From Rhizorhabdus histidinilytica (GTDB lineage: Bacteria > Pseudomonadota > Alphaproteobacteria > Sphingomonadales > Sphingomonadaceae): DNA of 64,000 bases. Shown here piece after piece: positions 9,056-17,038 of this stretch. A program made the position numbers and the translations under genes. The notes under the pieces are model-generated. The model worked only from the letters and a program-made list of their open reading frames with translations. It had not been told where the DNA came from and did no database searches. Position 1 is the stretch's first letter, and each line of letters starts with the position of its first letter. The DNA lies in assembly GCF_900167915.1 (NCBI RefSeq), contig NZ_FUYM01000013.1:40170-104169 (forward strand), read 5' to 3'.

Positions 9056-9816
9056 CCTGCCGTGAATCCCGCGTCGGCGAGCAGCGCCACGCCCGTGATC
9101 AATGATGCGTCGTCCGATCCGAGGAACAGCACGACGTCGGCGATCTCCTCCGGCCAGGCCAGCCGCTGGTGCAGCGGATGGATCTTGCCATATTCGGCGA
9201 AGGTCGCCTCGACGTCCGCATCGGCCGGCAAGGTGCTTTCGAGCATCGGCGTCCGCACCGCCCCGGGGCAGACGCAGTTGACCCGGATCCGCCCGGCATA
9301 ATCCATCGCCATGCCCTTGGTGAGCTGGACGACGCCGGCCTTGCTCGGCCCATAGGCGCATTCGTCGGTCCATCCGACCAGCGCGAGCGCGGACGCGACG
9401 TTGACGATGGCGCCCCGCCTTTCGATCAGCGACGGCAGGCAGGCCCGGGACATCAGAAAGGTGCCGGTCAGGTTGACGGCCAGGGTCCGCTGCCATCCGT
9501 CGAGCGGCGTCGTGAGCGCGGGCTCCTGCGGCCCCGCGATCCCGGCATTGTTGACCAGCAGGTCGATGCCCCCCGCGCGATCGGCCACCGCCTCGACGGC
9601 CGCCGCGACCGACGCCTCGTTCGCCACGTCGCAGGCGATCCCGATTCCCGCCACCGGCAGCATCGCCGCCGTCTCGGCGGCCGCCGCGGCGTCGATGTCG
9701 CAACAGGCGACGAAAGCGCCTTCCTGCGAGAGGCGAACGGCGATCGCGCGACCGATGCCCGCCCCTGCTCCCGTCACGATCGCGATCCTGCCCGCGAGTC
9801 TTTGCGCAATGGTCAT
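9052..9816 (-). CDS. Short-chain dehydrogenase/reductase (classical SDR)
   Basis: Classical SDR oxidoreductase of 254 residues. The nucleotide motif 'TGAGAGIG' lies at 15-22, 'NNAG' at 89-92, and the catalytic Ser142, Tyr155 and Lys159 fall in 'VNVASALALVG' and 'AYGPSK'. It would interconvert a secondary alcohol and ketone with NAD(P). A cysteine pair 'ACCDID' follows the second beta strand, where an Asp (Asp40) suggests NAD preference. Second gene of the operon, seven bases after the upstream SDR and overlapping the hydrolase start. Paralogue of the next gene but clearly diverged. Confidence 0.9.
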   Translation of the reverse strand: MTIAQRLAGRIAIVTGAGAGIGRAIAVRLSQEGAFVACCDIDAAAAAETAAMLPVAGIGIACDVANEASVAAAVEAVADRAGGIDLLVNNAGIAGPQEPALTTPLDGWQRTLAVNLTGTFLMSRACLPSLIERRGAIVNVASALALVGWTDECAYGPSKAGVVQLTKGMAMDYAGRIRVNCVCPGAVRTPMLESTLPADADVEATFAEYGKIHPLHQRLAWPEEIADVVLFLGSDDASLITGVALLADAGFTAG

Positions 9817-9823
9817 GTCGTTC

Positions 9824-10564
9824 CTATCGGGCGGTCACGCCGCCATCGACGGGCAAGGCCACGCCGGTGACGAAGTTCGCCTCATGTGAGGCCAGGAAAG
9901 CGATGGCGGCGGCGATCTCCTCCGGTTGGCCGACTCGTCCGATCGGCTGTTCCGCATCGATGTCGGCACGGGCGGCGACCGGGTCCGCCTGCCCCGCGAT
10001 CCACGCCCGCATCATCGGCGTGTCCACGAAGCAGGGCGCGACGCAATTGATGCGGACGCCATGAGGCGCCGCATCCAGCGCGGCAGCCCGGACGAAATGC
10101 ACGAGGCCGCCCTTGCCGGCGCAATAGGCCGCCTGTCCGGCCATGCCCACCAGCCCCGCGTCGGATGCTACATGGACGATCGAACCGGATCGGCGCGGCT
10201 GCATCACGCGCAGCGCGGCACGCGTCGCGCGGAAGGCGCCGGAGAGATTGACGTCGATCAGCCGTTGCCAGGTCGGATCGTCCGTCTCGGCCGCCGTTCC
10301 CGGCGCGGGCAGGCCCGCGCAGTTGACGAGGACGTCGAGGGGCGCCGTCGCTTCCACGGTCTCGATCGCCCGATCGACGTCGTCGCTGCTGGTGATGTCG
10401 CCGCGGATGAAAAGCGTATCGCCTCCATCGGGCTCCACCCGATCGGCGATCCAGACCCGCGCTCCCTCGGCCCGCAAGCGGCTGACCGTCGCCGCACCGA
10501 TACCCGATGCGCCCCCGACCACGATCACGGCCCGGCCGGCGAAACGGCCCGCTACGATGGACAT
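9824..10564 (-). CDS. Short-chain dehydrogenase/reductase (classical SDR), first gene of operon
   Basis: Classical SDR of 246 residues with 'VGGASGIG' at 16-23, Asp41 at the end of the second strand (favouring NAD), 'NCAG' in place of 'NNAG' near 81, and Ser134, Tyr147 and Lys151 as catalytic residues. It opens the operon 10564 to 5787 (SDR, SDR, alpha/beta hydrolase, MFS, phosphotriesterase-like). The promoter region is shared with the divergent XRE-cupin regulator, whose candidate operator lies 87-116 bp upstream of this start. Substrate unknown. Confidence 0.9.
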   Translation of the reverse strand: MSIVAGRFAGRAVIVVGGASGIGAATVSRLRAEGARVWIADRVEPDGGDTLFIRGDITSSDDVDRAIETVEATAPLDVLVNCAGLPAPGTAAETDDPTWQRLIDVNLSGAFRATRAALRVMQPRRSGSIVHVASDAGLVGMAGQAAYCAGKGGLVHFVRAAALDAAPHGVRINCVAPCFVDTPMMRAWIAGQADPVAARADIDAEQPIGRVGQPEEIAAAIAFLASHEANFVTGVALPVDGGVTAR

Positions 10565-10650
10565 CGTAATCCTTTGTCACGTCGCGACATCGACATTATT
10601 CTCCAACTGGTGCTTAGCTAGGTCGCTGGGTAAACAGATGCTGTCAACTC

Positions 10651-10680
10651 GGAACGAATGAATTGAAAAAGGAACATTCC
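10651..10680 (+). promoter_or_regulatory. Tandem GGAAC boxes, candidate operator of the XRE-cupin regulator
   Basis: Two direct repeats begin GGAACGAATGAATTG (10651) and GGAACATTCCATTG (10671), exactly 20 bp apart, ending two bases before the regulator's TTG start. The same box, GGAACATT on the minus strand, occurs twice with the same 20-bp spacing at 13689-13715. The spacing of about two helical turns suits a dimer-of-dimers regulator. Autoregulation is inferred. Confidence 0.5.
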
Positions 10681-10681
10681 A

Positions 10682-11281
10682 TTGCGTGATAGCGATGAAG
10701 CCATTGGTCGCGACCTCGCCCAACGGATCGTCGAAATCCGGGCGGAACGCGGGCTCAGCTTGCGCAAGCTGGCATCCATATCGGGCATCCCGCTTTCGAC
10801 CCTGTCCAAGGTGCAGAACAATCTCACGACGCTGACCTATCCGCATCTGGTCCGGCTGGCGGCCGCCCTCGGTCTCGAACTCTCGCAGCTGTTCAGCAAG
10901 CCCGAAGCCGATGTCCGCGCCGGCCGCCGCGCCGTGACCCTGAAGGGCCAGGGTCTCCACGAAGCGACGACCCGCTACCGGTTCGAGCTGCTCTGCGCCG
11001 ATCTCGCCGCCAAGAAGATGAGCCCCGGGATCATGGAGGTCACCGCCAGGACCCTCGAGGAAGCCGGCGGGCTCGACGATCATGAGGGCGAGGAATTCAT
11101 CTTCGTCCTCAGCGGCGAGGTGACCGTCCTCACCGAAGACTATCGCCCCACCGTCCTGCACGAGGGCGATTCCATGTATCTCGACAGCTCGGCGGGGCAC
11201 GCCTACGTCGCCAGCGGCGAAGGGCCGGCCCGCGTCCTTGCCGTGACCACGCACATGATCCGCGATCTTCAGCACCTCTGA
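10682..11281 (+). CDS. XRE-family regulator with C-terminal cupin domain
   Basis: Transcription regulator of 199 residues. An N-terminal helix-turn-helix (about 9-65) includes 'GLSLRKLASISGIPLSTLSK', and a C-terminal cupin_2 domain (about 110-190) includes 'DHEGEEFIFVLSGEVTV' and 'EGDSMYLDSSAGHAYV'. Members sense a small ligand through the cupin and repress or activate nearby catabolic genes. The start is a TTG at 10682, the only in-frame start near the AAAGGAAC ribosome site. It is transcribed divergently from the SDR operon and ends at a strong hairpin shared with the second TonB receptor. The GGAAC boxes at its own and at the receptor/kynureninase promoter suggest it controls both. Confidence 0.88.
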   Translation: MRDSDEAIGRDLAQRIVEIRAERGLSLRKLASISGIPLSTLSKVQNNLTTLTYPHLVRLAAALGLELSQLFSKPEADVRAGRRAVTLKGQGLHEATTRYRFELLCADLAAKKMSPGIMEVTARTLEEAGGLDDHEGEEFIFVLSGEVTVLTEDYRPTVLHEGDSMYLDSSAGHAYVASGEGPARVLAVTTHMIRDLQHL

Positions 11282-11302
11282 CCAGCCCGGACCGGGCGTC
11301 CC

Positions 11303-11358
11303 GGCGGGAGGACGAGGCCCGGCGCGCCCGAGTCCCGCGCGCCGATCGTCCTCCCGCC
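11303..11358. terminator. Strong bidirectional hairpin between convergent genes
   Basis: Perfect 13-bp arms GGCGGGAGGACGA (11303-11315) and TCGTCCTCCCGCC (11346-11358). The 30-base loop contains a second nested stem GGCGCGC / GCGCGCC. It lies between the convergent regulator and TonB receptor genes and would stop transcription from both sides. There is no T tail. Confidence 0.7.
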
Positions 11359-11382
11359 CATGTCGCCGCTCCGCGCCGCGCC

Positions 11383-13605
11383 TCAGAAGCTCTTGGTGAA
11401 CTCGATGCCGAGCTCCCGCGGCGGCGCGATCAGTTCGATCGCATAGACGAACGCCAGCAGGTCTTCCTTGTGCGTGGCATAGTGCTTGTCGAACAGGTTC
11501 TTGCCATAGAAGGCCAGGTTCCAGCCGTCGGCCTCCGAACCGATGCCGATCCTGCCGTTGAACAGGCTATAGCCCTTCTGCAGATTGTAGACGCTGTTCT
11601 GGGCGTTGAAGTAGAAGCTGCTCTTGTACGACCAGTCGAGGCGGATCGCGGCCATGGTGTCCTCGCCGCCCAGCGGCACGCCGAACCTATACTCGCCGCC
11701 CAGGTTGACTGCCCATTTCGGAGTGTCCGGCAACTTGTCGGCGGCGTCGATATCGGCGCCCGCGACGATATTACGATATTTGTTGTCCAGATAGGTCGCG
11801 CTGAAGTCCAGCGTCAGGCCGTCGCCGACAAGTGCCAGGCCTTCGAGCTCAGCGCCCCGGATGCGCGCATCGGCCGGATTGCCGACGACGTTGATCGTCA
11901 CGCCCGTCACCGGATCCGGCAGGTTGAGCGTGGTCTGGATGTTCTTGTAATCGGTCTGGAAGAGCGCCGCATTGAGCTGCACGCGTCGGTCGAACAGGCG
12001 GCTCTTCACGCCCGCCTCATAGGTGATCGCCTTTTCCTGGTCGAACGACAGGAAGGTGTTGACGCTCTGCGCCCGGCCATTGAAGCCGCCGCTCTTGAAG
12101 CCGGTGGCGGCACTGGCATAGGCCATCAGGTCACGCGAGAATTCATATTGCATGGCGAGGCGCCAGGTGAAGAATTTCCAGCTGTCCGATTGGCGGGTCG
12201 GCGGCACGAGATCGACGAAGAATTTGTTCGCGTAGGTCTCGATCGTGTCGATCTTCTTCTCGTAGGAATAGCGCCCGCCGGCCGTCAGCGAGAAGGCATC
12301 GGTCAGCTTGTAGGTTCCCTGGGCGAACAGGGCCGCCGTCCGGTTCTTGAAGTCATTGGTCGTATAGGTGTCGAAGCCGTCGGGATTCTCGGCATAGGAC
12401 AGCGGCAGATAGATGCCGCTGAATCCCTTCTCCCGCAGATAATAGCCGCCGATCGCATAATCCAGGCGGTCGCCGACCGCCTTGCCGGTCAGGACGAGCT
12501 CCTGCGAGAACTGGTTCTGGGTGTCGTCGACCTTCTGATCGCCCAAGGCATAGGGGGACGCATCGAAATCGAGCCCGGTCGCGCTGGTGAGATCGCGATA
12601 GGCAGTGATCGACTTGATCTCGGCACCGCCGATATCCCACGACAGGGTCAGCCGCGTTCCCCAGATATCGGCCTTGTTGCCGGGATGGAAGCCGGCGAAA
12701 TTCCGATAGGAGCCGGGGGACAGGAAACGGTCGTCATAGGGCTGGAGACCATTGGCGACGGCGAACTCGTTCTGCGGGATCGTGACGAAGCTGTTCGCGT
12801 TGATCGCGGTCACGATCGCCATCTTCTCCTGTTCGTCGACATGCGTCCAATCGCCCGCGAGCTCGGCGTAGAAGTCCGGCGACGGCGTCCAGCGCAGCGC
12901 TCCGCGCATGATCAGCTGATCGGTGCCGTTGGTCTTCTGATTATCGAACAGGCTGCGCCCATAGCCGCGCTGGTTCTTGGTCAGCGCACTGAAACGGACC
13001 GCGAGCTGGTCGGTGACGATGGGAAGGTTGACCATTCCCCCCACGTCCATCCGATAATTCTCGCCCAGCCGGGCGACCACCTTCCCCGAAGCCTCGCGGG
13101 CATCGGGCGCCAGCGTGTAGACGCTGATCGCGCCGCCGACCGCATTCTTGCCGAACAGCGTGCCTTGCGGTCCGCGCAGCACCTCGACCCGCTCGATATC
13201 GAGCAGGTCCAGCGCGCCGCCGGCGGTTCGCGCGATGTAGACGCCGTCGAGATAGACGCCGACCCCCGGATCGGTCGTGGCGATGAAATCGAACTGCCCG
13301 ATCCCGCGGATGAAGAAGCCGGCATTGCTGCCGCCCTGCGAGCTGGTCGTCACCTCGACGCCCGGCGCCTTGGTCACGATGTCGGTGATGTTGGTCGCCG
13401 ACCGGCGCTCGAGGTCGTTGGCGGTGACGGCGGACATGGCGATCGGAACGGTCTGCACCGTCTGCTCGCGCTTCTGCGCGGTGACGACGATATCCTCAAT
13501 CCGTTCCCCATCGGAAACACTGGACATTTGCGCGGAGGCGGCCGACGCCGTTCCCAGCGCGAGCGCGCTGGTCAGATAAAACCACCCGGAATCCCTCATT
13601 TTCAT
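11383..13605 (-). CDS. TonB-dependent outer-membrane receptor (2)
   Basis: TonB-dependent receptor of 740 residues. Signal peptide about 1-25 ending 'ASAASAQ', then 'IEDIVVTAQKREQTVQTVP' at the TonB-box/plug start, plug motifs 'FFIRGIGQFDF' and 'RVEVLRGPQGTLFGKNAVGG', and a terminal strand ending in Phe ('LGIEFTKSF'), the usual last residue of outer-membrane barrels. Start is ATG 13605 or the ATG two codons later. It is divergent from kynureninase, with tandem ATGTTCC boxes between them. By position the ligand may be a tryptophan- or kynurenine-related aromatic compound. This is inference from neighbours only. Confidence 0.93.
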   Translation of the reverse strand: MKMRDSGWFYLTSALALGTASAASAQMSSVSDGERIEDIVVTAQKREQTVQTVPIAMSAVTANDLERRSATNITDIVTKAPGVEVTTSSQGGSNAGFFIRGIGQFDFIATTDPGVGVYLDGVYIARTAGGALDLLDIERVEVLRGPQGTLFGKNAVGGAISVYTLAPDAREASGKVVARLGENYRMDVGGMVNLPIVTDQLAVRFSALTKNQRGYGRSLFDNQKTNGTDQLIMRGALRWTPSPDFYAELAGDWTHVDEQEKMAIVTAINANSFVTIPQNEFAVANGLQPYDDRFLSPGSYRNFAGFHPGNKADIWGTRLTLSWDIGGAEIKSITAYRDLTSATGLDFDASPYALGDQKVDDTQNQFSQELVLTGKAVGDRLDYAIGGYYLREKGFSGIYLPLSYAENPDGFDTYTTNDFKNRTAALFAQGTYKLTDAFSLTAGGRYSYEKKIDTIETYANKFFVDLVPPTRQSDSWKFFTWRLAMQYEFSRDLMAYASAATGFKSGGFNGRAQSVNTFLSFDQEKAITYEAGVKSRLFDRRVQLNAALFQTDYKNIQTTLNLPDPVTGVTINVVGNPADARIRGAELEGLALVGDGLTLDFSATYLDNKYRNIVAGADIDAADKLPDTPKWAVNLGGEYRFGVPLGGEDTMAAIRLDWSYKSSFYFNAQNSVYNLQKGYSLFNGRIGIGSEADGWNLAFYGKNLFDKHYATHKEDLLAFVYAIELIAPPRELGIEFTKSF

Positions 13606-13688
13606 ATCTATTCCCCTTATTTCGGCCCTTGGGCTCGAGGTCGTTCAGCGAGTCAGCCACGCCTCTCCGCGCACCCCTTTTATCAAAA

Positions 13689-13715
13689 ATGTTCCCATTG
13701 ACAAACAAATGTTCC
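13689..13715 (-). promoter_or_regulatory. Tandem GGAACAT boxes and promoter between TonB receptor and kynureninase
   Basis: ATGTTCC occurs at 13689 and again at 13709, exactly 20 bp apart, in extended repeats ATGTTCCCATTGA and ATGTTCCGAATTGA. This is the reverse complement of the GGAACAT boxes before the XRE-cupin gene. A -35-like TTGACA at 13698-13703 overlaps the boxes, with a weak ATACGG 18 bp further on, pointing toward kynureninase. An operator here would govern both divergent genes. Confidence 0.5.
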
Positions 13716-13776
13716 GAATTGATACGGAAAGAGACAAGGCTGCGTTGGAACGGCCGGGAAAACGGGGTATTCGAGA

Positions 13777-15012
13777 ATGATGGATTTGAACCGCGCGCTG
13801 GAGATGGATCGTTCGGATCCGCTCGCGGGGACGCGCGCGGCCTTCGCATTGCCCGAGGGCGTGATCTACCTCGACGGGAATTCGCTGGGCGCGCTGCCGT
13901 GCAACGCCGCCGCGAGGGTGGCCGAGGTGATCAGCCGGCAATGGGGCCACGACCTCATCCAGAGCTGGAACCGGCACGATTGGATCTCCATGCCGGCGCG
14001 GGTGGGCGATCGCATCGCCCGGCTGATAGGGGCGGATGCCGGAGAAGTGGTCGCCGCGGACAGCACCTCCGTCAACCTGATGAAATTGCTCTCGGCAGCG
14101 CTCAAGCTACGCCCGGGACGGCGCACGATCCTGTCCGACAACGGCAACTTCCCGAACGATCTCTATATCGCGCAGGGGGTGTCCGCCCTGCTCGGCGAAG
14201 GCCATGTCCTGCGCATCGTCGACCCGGACAAGGTCGGAGACGAGATCGACGGCGACACCGCCATCCTGATGCTTACCGAGGTCGACTATCGCAGCGGACG
14301 CCGGCACGACATGCGCGCCCTGACCAGCCGGGCGCATGCCGCCGGGGCGTTGGTCATATGGGACCTGTGCCACAGCGCGGGCGCCATGGACGTCGACCTC
14401 AATGCGGCGGGCGCCGACATGGCGGTGGGATGCGGTTACAAATATCTGAACGGCGGGCCCGGCGCCCCGGCGTTCATGTTCGTCGCCCGTCGGCTCCAGG
14501 GTGACCTGAAACCCGCGCTTTCGGGCTGGATGGGCCATGACCGGCCTTTCGACTTCGATCTCGATTATCGGCCCGCCACGGGGGTGGTCCGCAATCTCGC
14601 CGGCACTCCGCCCATCATCGGCCTGACTGCGCTTGATGCGGCATTGGATGCCTTCGATGGCGTCGACATGCGGGACGTGCGGAGGAAATCGCTGGCGCTC
14701 GGCGATCTCTTCATCGAATTGGCGCGCGAGCGCCTCGCCCGCCATGGGCTGGAAATCGTGACGCCCGAGGCTCATCCCACCCGCGGGAGCCAGGTCTCTC
14801 TCCGCCATCCGGAAGCCTATGCGATCGTCCAGGCCCTGATAGCGGAAGGCGTGGTCGGCGATTTCCGCATGCCAGACATCGCCCGGTTCGGCTTCGCGCC
14901 GCTGTACACGAGCTTCGCCGACATCTGGCATGCGATCGATCGGCTCGAAGCGATCATGGCCGCCGGAAGTTTTCGCGAAGCGCGTTTCCGTAAGCGACTG
15001 GCGGTGACCTGA
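13777..15012 (+). CDS. kynU: Kynureninase
   Basis: PLP enzyme cleaving L-kynurenine (or 3-hydroxykynurenine) to anthranilate (or 3-hydroxyanthranilate) plus alanine, 411 residues, the normal length. Motifs: 'YLDGNSLGALP' at 31-41, 'DNGNFPNDLYIAQG' near 121, the PLP-binding 'WDLCHSAGA' (Asp196, His199), and the Schiff-base Lys222 in 'GCGYKYLNGGPGAPAF'. Start is an ATG pair at 13777. No tryptophan dioxygenase, kynurenine formamidase or 3-hydroxyanthranilate dioxygenase gene is near, so it is an orphan step here. It is paired with a convergent MFS permease and a divergent TonB receptor, hinting at uptake and use of an external kynurenine-like compound. Confidence 0.9.
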   Translation: MMDLNRALEMDRSDPLAGTRAAFALPEGVIYLDGNSLGALPCNAAARVAEVISRQWGHDLIQSWNRHDWISMPARVGDRIARLIGADAGEVVAADSTSVNLMKLLSAALKLRPGRRTILSDNGNFPNDLYIAQGVSALLGEGHVLRIVDPDKVGDEIDGDTAILMLTEVDYRSGRRHDMRALTSRAHAAGALVIWDLCHSAGAMDVDLNAAGADMAVGCGYKYLNGGPGAPAFMFVARRLQGDLKPALSGWMGHDRPFDFDLDYRPATGVVRNLAGTPPIIGLTALDAALDAFDGVDMRDVRRKSLALGDLFIELARERLARHGLEIVTPEAHPTRGSQVSLRHPEAYAIVQALIAEGVVGDFRMPDIARFGFAPLYTSFADIWHAIDRLEAIMAAGSFREARFRKRLAVT

Positions 15013-15044
15013 AGCGGTGATCCGCCGCATCGGATTCCGAACGC

Positions 15045-16430
15045 CTAACGGACGCCTTCCGTTGCATTCGCGTCCTGCGCCGCACGGACCGCGGCCGAGA
15101 AGCTGCGGCTCGCGACGATCAGCGCCAGCAGGCCGATGACCGAGAAGATCACCAGCACTGTCAGGATCGAATAGCCGAGGCCGGTGGCCGGGTTGGTCCA
15201 GACATGGTCGCTGAACACCCCGATCGTCGTCGGACCAAGCCCCATCGCGGCCAGCGTGGTGAGCGCCAGATAGGTCGCGGACATGATCCCGCGATGGCGC
15301 ATCGGAGTCAGCATCTGGATGCCCGAATAGGATTGCGGCCCCCCGGCCAGAACCATGATCTGCGCCATCGCATAGCCGACCAGCGCCAGCGTCAGGCTGT
15401 CGGTGATCACCATCAGCAGGGCGCCGGGAATGGCGAGCATGAAGGCACAGACCATCACCCGCAGCGGCGCCGTCTCGACGCCGCGCTGGAGGAGCCTGTC
15501 GGCGATCACGCCTGCGGCGATGCCGCCAAGCGGGCCGATCGCGACCACGATGACGCCGACGATCATCGCCGCCTCGCCGACACCGAGATCATAACGCCGT
15601 ACGAAGAAGCTGGGCGCCCAGGCCGCGAACAGGTGAGCATTGAGGATCGTACAGGTGCCGGCCACGACGAAGCTGAGCACGCCAACGCGATGCCGTGCGA
15701 CATGCCCCCACAGGTCGCTCATCGCCTTGCCGACCGCGAGCCGCGGGCTGGTCCGCGCCGGCTCCCGGATGGTGAGCAGGATCAGCGCCGCGGGAATACC
15801 CGGCAGCGCCGCCGCCAGGAACAGCACCTGCCACGGCCGGAACTCGACACCCAGCAGCATCAGGCCGCCCTGCGCGGCGAGCAGCGACAACAGGGCGCCG
15901 CCGCCGATGAAGGCCACAGCCTTGCCGCCGGTCGCGCCCATCATGAAGATGCTCGTCGCGGTGCCCAGCCGGTTCCTGACGATATAGGCGCCGATCAGCG
16001 AGATCGCGGCGGGCATGATCGACGCCTCGCCGAGGCCGACGATCAGGCGCATCGCGAACAGCGATTCGAACGAGGTCGCGAAGGCGCAGGCACCTGTCGC
16101 GAAGGTCCAGGCGACGCAGCCGATCGACAGCATCGCACGGCGCGACCGGGTGTCCGCGATCCGGCCCAGCGGAATGCCGGCGGCACAATAGAGCAGCGCG
16201 AAGGCCAGCCCCTGCAGCAGGCCGAGACTGGTGTCGCTGAGGTTGAGGTCGGTCTTTAGTGGCACCATGATCACGCCCATCAGGAAGCGATCGGTCGCCG
16301 AGATCAGGTTCACGAAGGTCAGGATGCCGAGCACATACCAGCCATAGCGGCTCGTCGTCTCCACCGCGGGCGCGACCGCAAGCCGCTGCGGGGAAGGCGG
16401 CAGGGCCGCCACGGTTCGCTCATGTCCCAT
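15045..16430 (-). CDS. MFS transporter
   Basis: Major facilitator permease of about 461 residues with 12 predicted helices. It has the conserved 'DRFLMGVIMVPLKTDLNLSD' segment after helix 1 and motif A 'GRIADTRSRR' between helices 2 and 3, a pattern common in sphingomonad MFS proteins of aromatic or organic-acid uptake. ATG 16430 lies ten bases after AGAGGA; a GTG at 16439 is possible. It converges on kynureninase with 32 bases between stops and follows the VOC gene after 51 bases, so it may be co-transcribed with it. Substrate unknown. Confidence 0.86.
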   Translation of the reverse strand: MGHERTVAALPPSPQRLAVAPAVETTSRYGWYVLGILTFVNLISATDRFLMGVIMVPLKTDLNLSDTSLGLLQGLAFALLYCAAGIPLGRIADTRSRRAMLSIGCVAWTFATGACAFATSFESLFAMRLIVGLGEASIMPAAISLIGAYIVRNRLGTATSIFMMGATGGKAVAFIGGGALLSLLAAQGGLMLLGVEFRPWQVLFLAAALPGIPAALILLTIREPARTSPRLAVGKAMSDLWGHVARHRVGVLSFVVAGTCTILNAHLFAAWAPSFFVRRYDLGVGEAAMIVGVIVVAIGPLGGIAAGVIADRLLQRGVETAPLRVMVCAFMLAIPGALLMVITDSLTLALVGYAMAQIMVLAGGPQSYSGIQMLTPMRHRGIMSATYLALTTLAAMGLGPTTIGVFSDHVWTNPATGLGYSILTVLVIFSVIGLLALIVASRSFSAAVRAAQDANATEGVR

Positions 16431-16481
16431 GCTATTCACATCCTCTTCCGGCCGGAGCCGTGGCTTGAACGGATCGCGCCC

Positions 16482-16892
16482 TCACGATGTCGTCGACATG
16501 AGTTCGACGAGATTGCCGTCGGGATCGCGGAAATAGACGGACTGGCCGGGCTCGCCCGCCGCCGAGCGGCGCGGCACCGGGCCTTCGATCACGGCGACGC
16601 CGACCGCGGCGAGATGCGCGATCGCCGTCCCGATCGGCGCATTCCATCGAAAGCAGATATCGAGGCAGCCGGGCGCCGCGGCCGGCGCCGCCAGGTCGAG
16701 GCCGTTTCCGTGGCGATGGAGGCTGAGCAGCGCATCGCCCACCTCGACCTGTTGGACCGCCACCTCGCCATCGATCCGATGGGGCTCGCGCGTGCAGCGT
16801 GCGCCGAGCACCCGCGACAGGAAGCCGACCATCGCCGGAAGATCCGCGACGGGATAGGCGACATGGTCGATGGGGCCGATCGGCAGGTCCAT
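16482..16892 (-). CDS. VOC-superfamily (glyoxalase/extradiol-type) protein
   Basis: Single vicinal-oxygen-chelate protein of 136 residues made of two beta-alpha-beta-beta-beta repeats. Candidate metal ligands are His10 in 'GPIDHVAYPV', a His or Gln in the middle ('QQVEVGDALLSLHRHG'), and a C-terminal Glu in 'DPDGNLVELMS'. Could be a glyoxalase, epimerase or small dioxygenase. ATG 16892 has GGGAGAG six bases upstream, which decides against an in-frame start 102 bases earlier. Divergent from the acyl-CoA ligase; the palindrome at 17007 lies between them. Confidence 0.78.
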   Translation of the reverse strand: MDLPIGPIDHVAYPVADLPAMVGFLSRVLGARCTREPHRIDGEVAVQQVEVGDALLSLHRHGNGLDLAAPAAAPGCLDICFRWNAPIGTAIAHLAAVGVAVIEGPVPRRSAAGEPGQSVYFRDPDGNLVELMSTTS

Positions 16893-17006
16893 GATCTCTC
16901 CCGCCCGGCGGCGGCAAGGCGCCCGGGCCAACCGGCGATACGGCGGAAAACCGTCGCCTGCGGCCGGGATACCCCGGCGGAGGGTCATTGCCAAGGATTG
17001 ATTTAA

Positions 17007-17019
17007 TTGTATGATACAA
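17007..17019. promoter_or_regulatory. Perfect palindrome TTGTATGATACAA, candidate operator
   Basis: Six-base arms TTGTAT/ATACAA around one central base, 20 bp before the GTG start of the acyl-CoA ligase gene and about 115 bp before the divergent VOC gene. A near-identical copy lies at 44537 and weaker relatives precede other catabolic operons in this window. It is probably bound by a TetR-type dimer; which of the two TetR genes is unknown. Confidence 0.55.
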
Positions 17020-17038
17020 AAATTGGAAAGGATGACCC

